Part shown: positions 17,698-17,852 of the stretch, one piece after another
Layout of the letters: each line of letters opens with the position of its first letter
How positions within the stretch are numbered: the first letter of the stretch is position 1
DNA from: Methylotenera sp. UBA6020
Lineage (GTDB): Bacteria > Pseudomonadota > Gammaproteobacteria > Burkholderiales > Methylophilaceae
Direction: 5' to 3'
NCBI GenBank assembly: GCA_002429455.1
Contig: DIZU01000018.1
Location: forward strand, 4,799-22,650
Length of the DNA: 17,852 bases
Position numbers and translations under genes: made by a program
Notes under the pieces: model-generated
What the model saw: only the letters and a program-made list of their open reading frames with translations
Told to the model about the DNA's origin: nothing
Databases searched by the model: none

Positions 17698-17852
17698 ATG
17701 AAGCCGGGTAATGTCAGTGCGGTGTTTCACGAAGGCGAATGCGCTGTGCAGGCGCGCATGGGCGTGCAAGCGCGGCTCGAAGAAGTAGGGCCACGAGTGA
17801 TTCGTGATTACATGCCAGAGCAGCATCGTACGTTTTTCATGCAATTGCCTTT
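17698..17852 (+). CDS. Pyridoxamine 5'-phosphate oxidase-like FMN-binding protein (partial, N-terminal 51 residues)
   Basis: The frame opens with ATG at 17698, two bases after the GST stop, and runs off the right edge. The visible part contains FHEGECAVQARMGVQAR, then VIRDYMPEQHRTFFMQLPF. This matches the N-terminus of a group of PNPOx-like flavin proteins, some of which carry an additional C-terminal 2Fe-2S ferredoxin domain. Whether that domain is present lies outside the window. The spacing indicates co-transcription and possibly translational coupling with the GST. The call rests on a short stretch. Confidence 0.7.
   Translation, partial: MKPGNVSAVFHEGECAVQARMGVQARLEEVGPRVIRDYMPEQHRTFFMQLP

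Overview
The window reads as a bacterial chromosome segment, most likely from a betaproteobacterium. Gene types and order, moderate GC with AT-rich intergenic DNA, and the Pcm-TolC pairing would fit the Methylophilaceae (Methylotenera-like), but that placement is inference from general knowledge. No tRNA, rRNA, CRISPR array, insertion sequence or phage gene is visible. Genes are dense and mostly housekeeping, except for a 1.2 kb gene-poor stretch at about 7,000-8,210.

Left part (1-7,035, all minus strand): an AsmA-like envelope protein cut by the window edge; an uppP-exoD pair (undecaprenyl-diphosphate recycling plus an ExoD-like membrane protein); a YidB/DUF937 protein closed by an intrinsic terminator; an RsuA/RluF-type rRNA pseudouridine synthase with a long disordered N-terminus and a TTG start; and thiC. 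thiC has a complete control region: a sigma70-like promoter with a 17-bp spacer, a TPP riboswitch starting at the predicted transcript 5' end, two perfect hairpins as likely expression platform, a GTG start with a good Shine-Dalgarno sequence, and a strong terminator after the gene.

Middle (7,036-8,213): mostly noncoding DNA with several inverted repeats, a probable 48-codon two-helix membrane peptide, and a 130-residue membrane protein made of two near-identical 63-residue modules. This is the least explained part of the window.

Right part (8,214-17,852): a tetR - adaptor - RND pump operon with no gap between tetR and the adaptor and a 4-nt overlap between adaptor and pump. It is preceded by a dense palindromic operator array. 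Next come pcm, a TolC-family outer-membrane channel and an isochorismatase-fold hydrolase, tightly packed. The TolC protein could be the outer-membrane partner of the pump, which has none in its own operon. The window ends with a LysR regulator divergent from a glutathione S-transferase gene and a partial FMN-binding (PNPOx-like) gene, with an AT-rich palindrome between the divergent genes.
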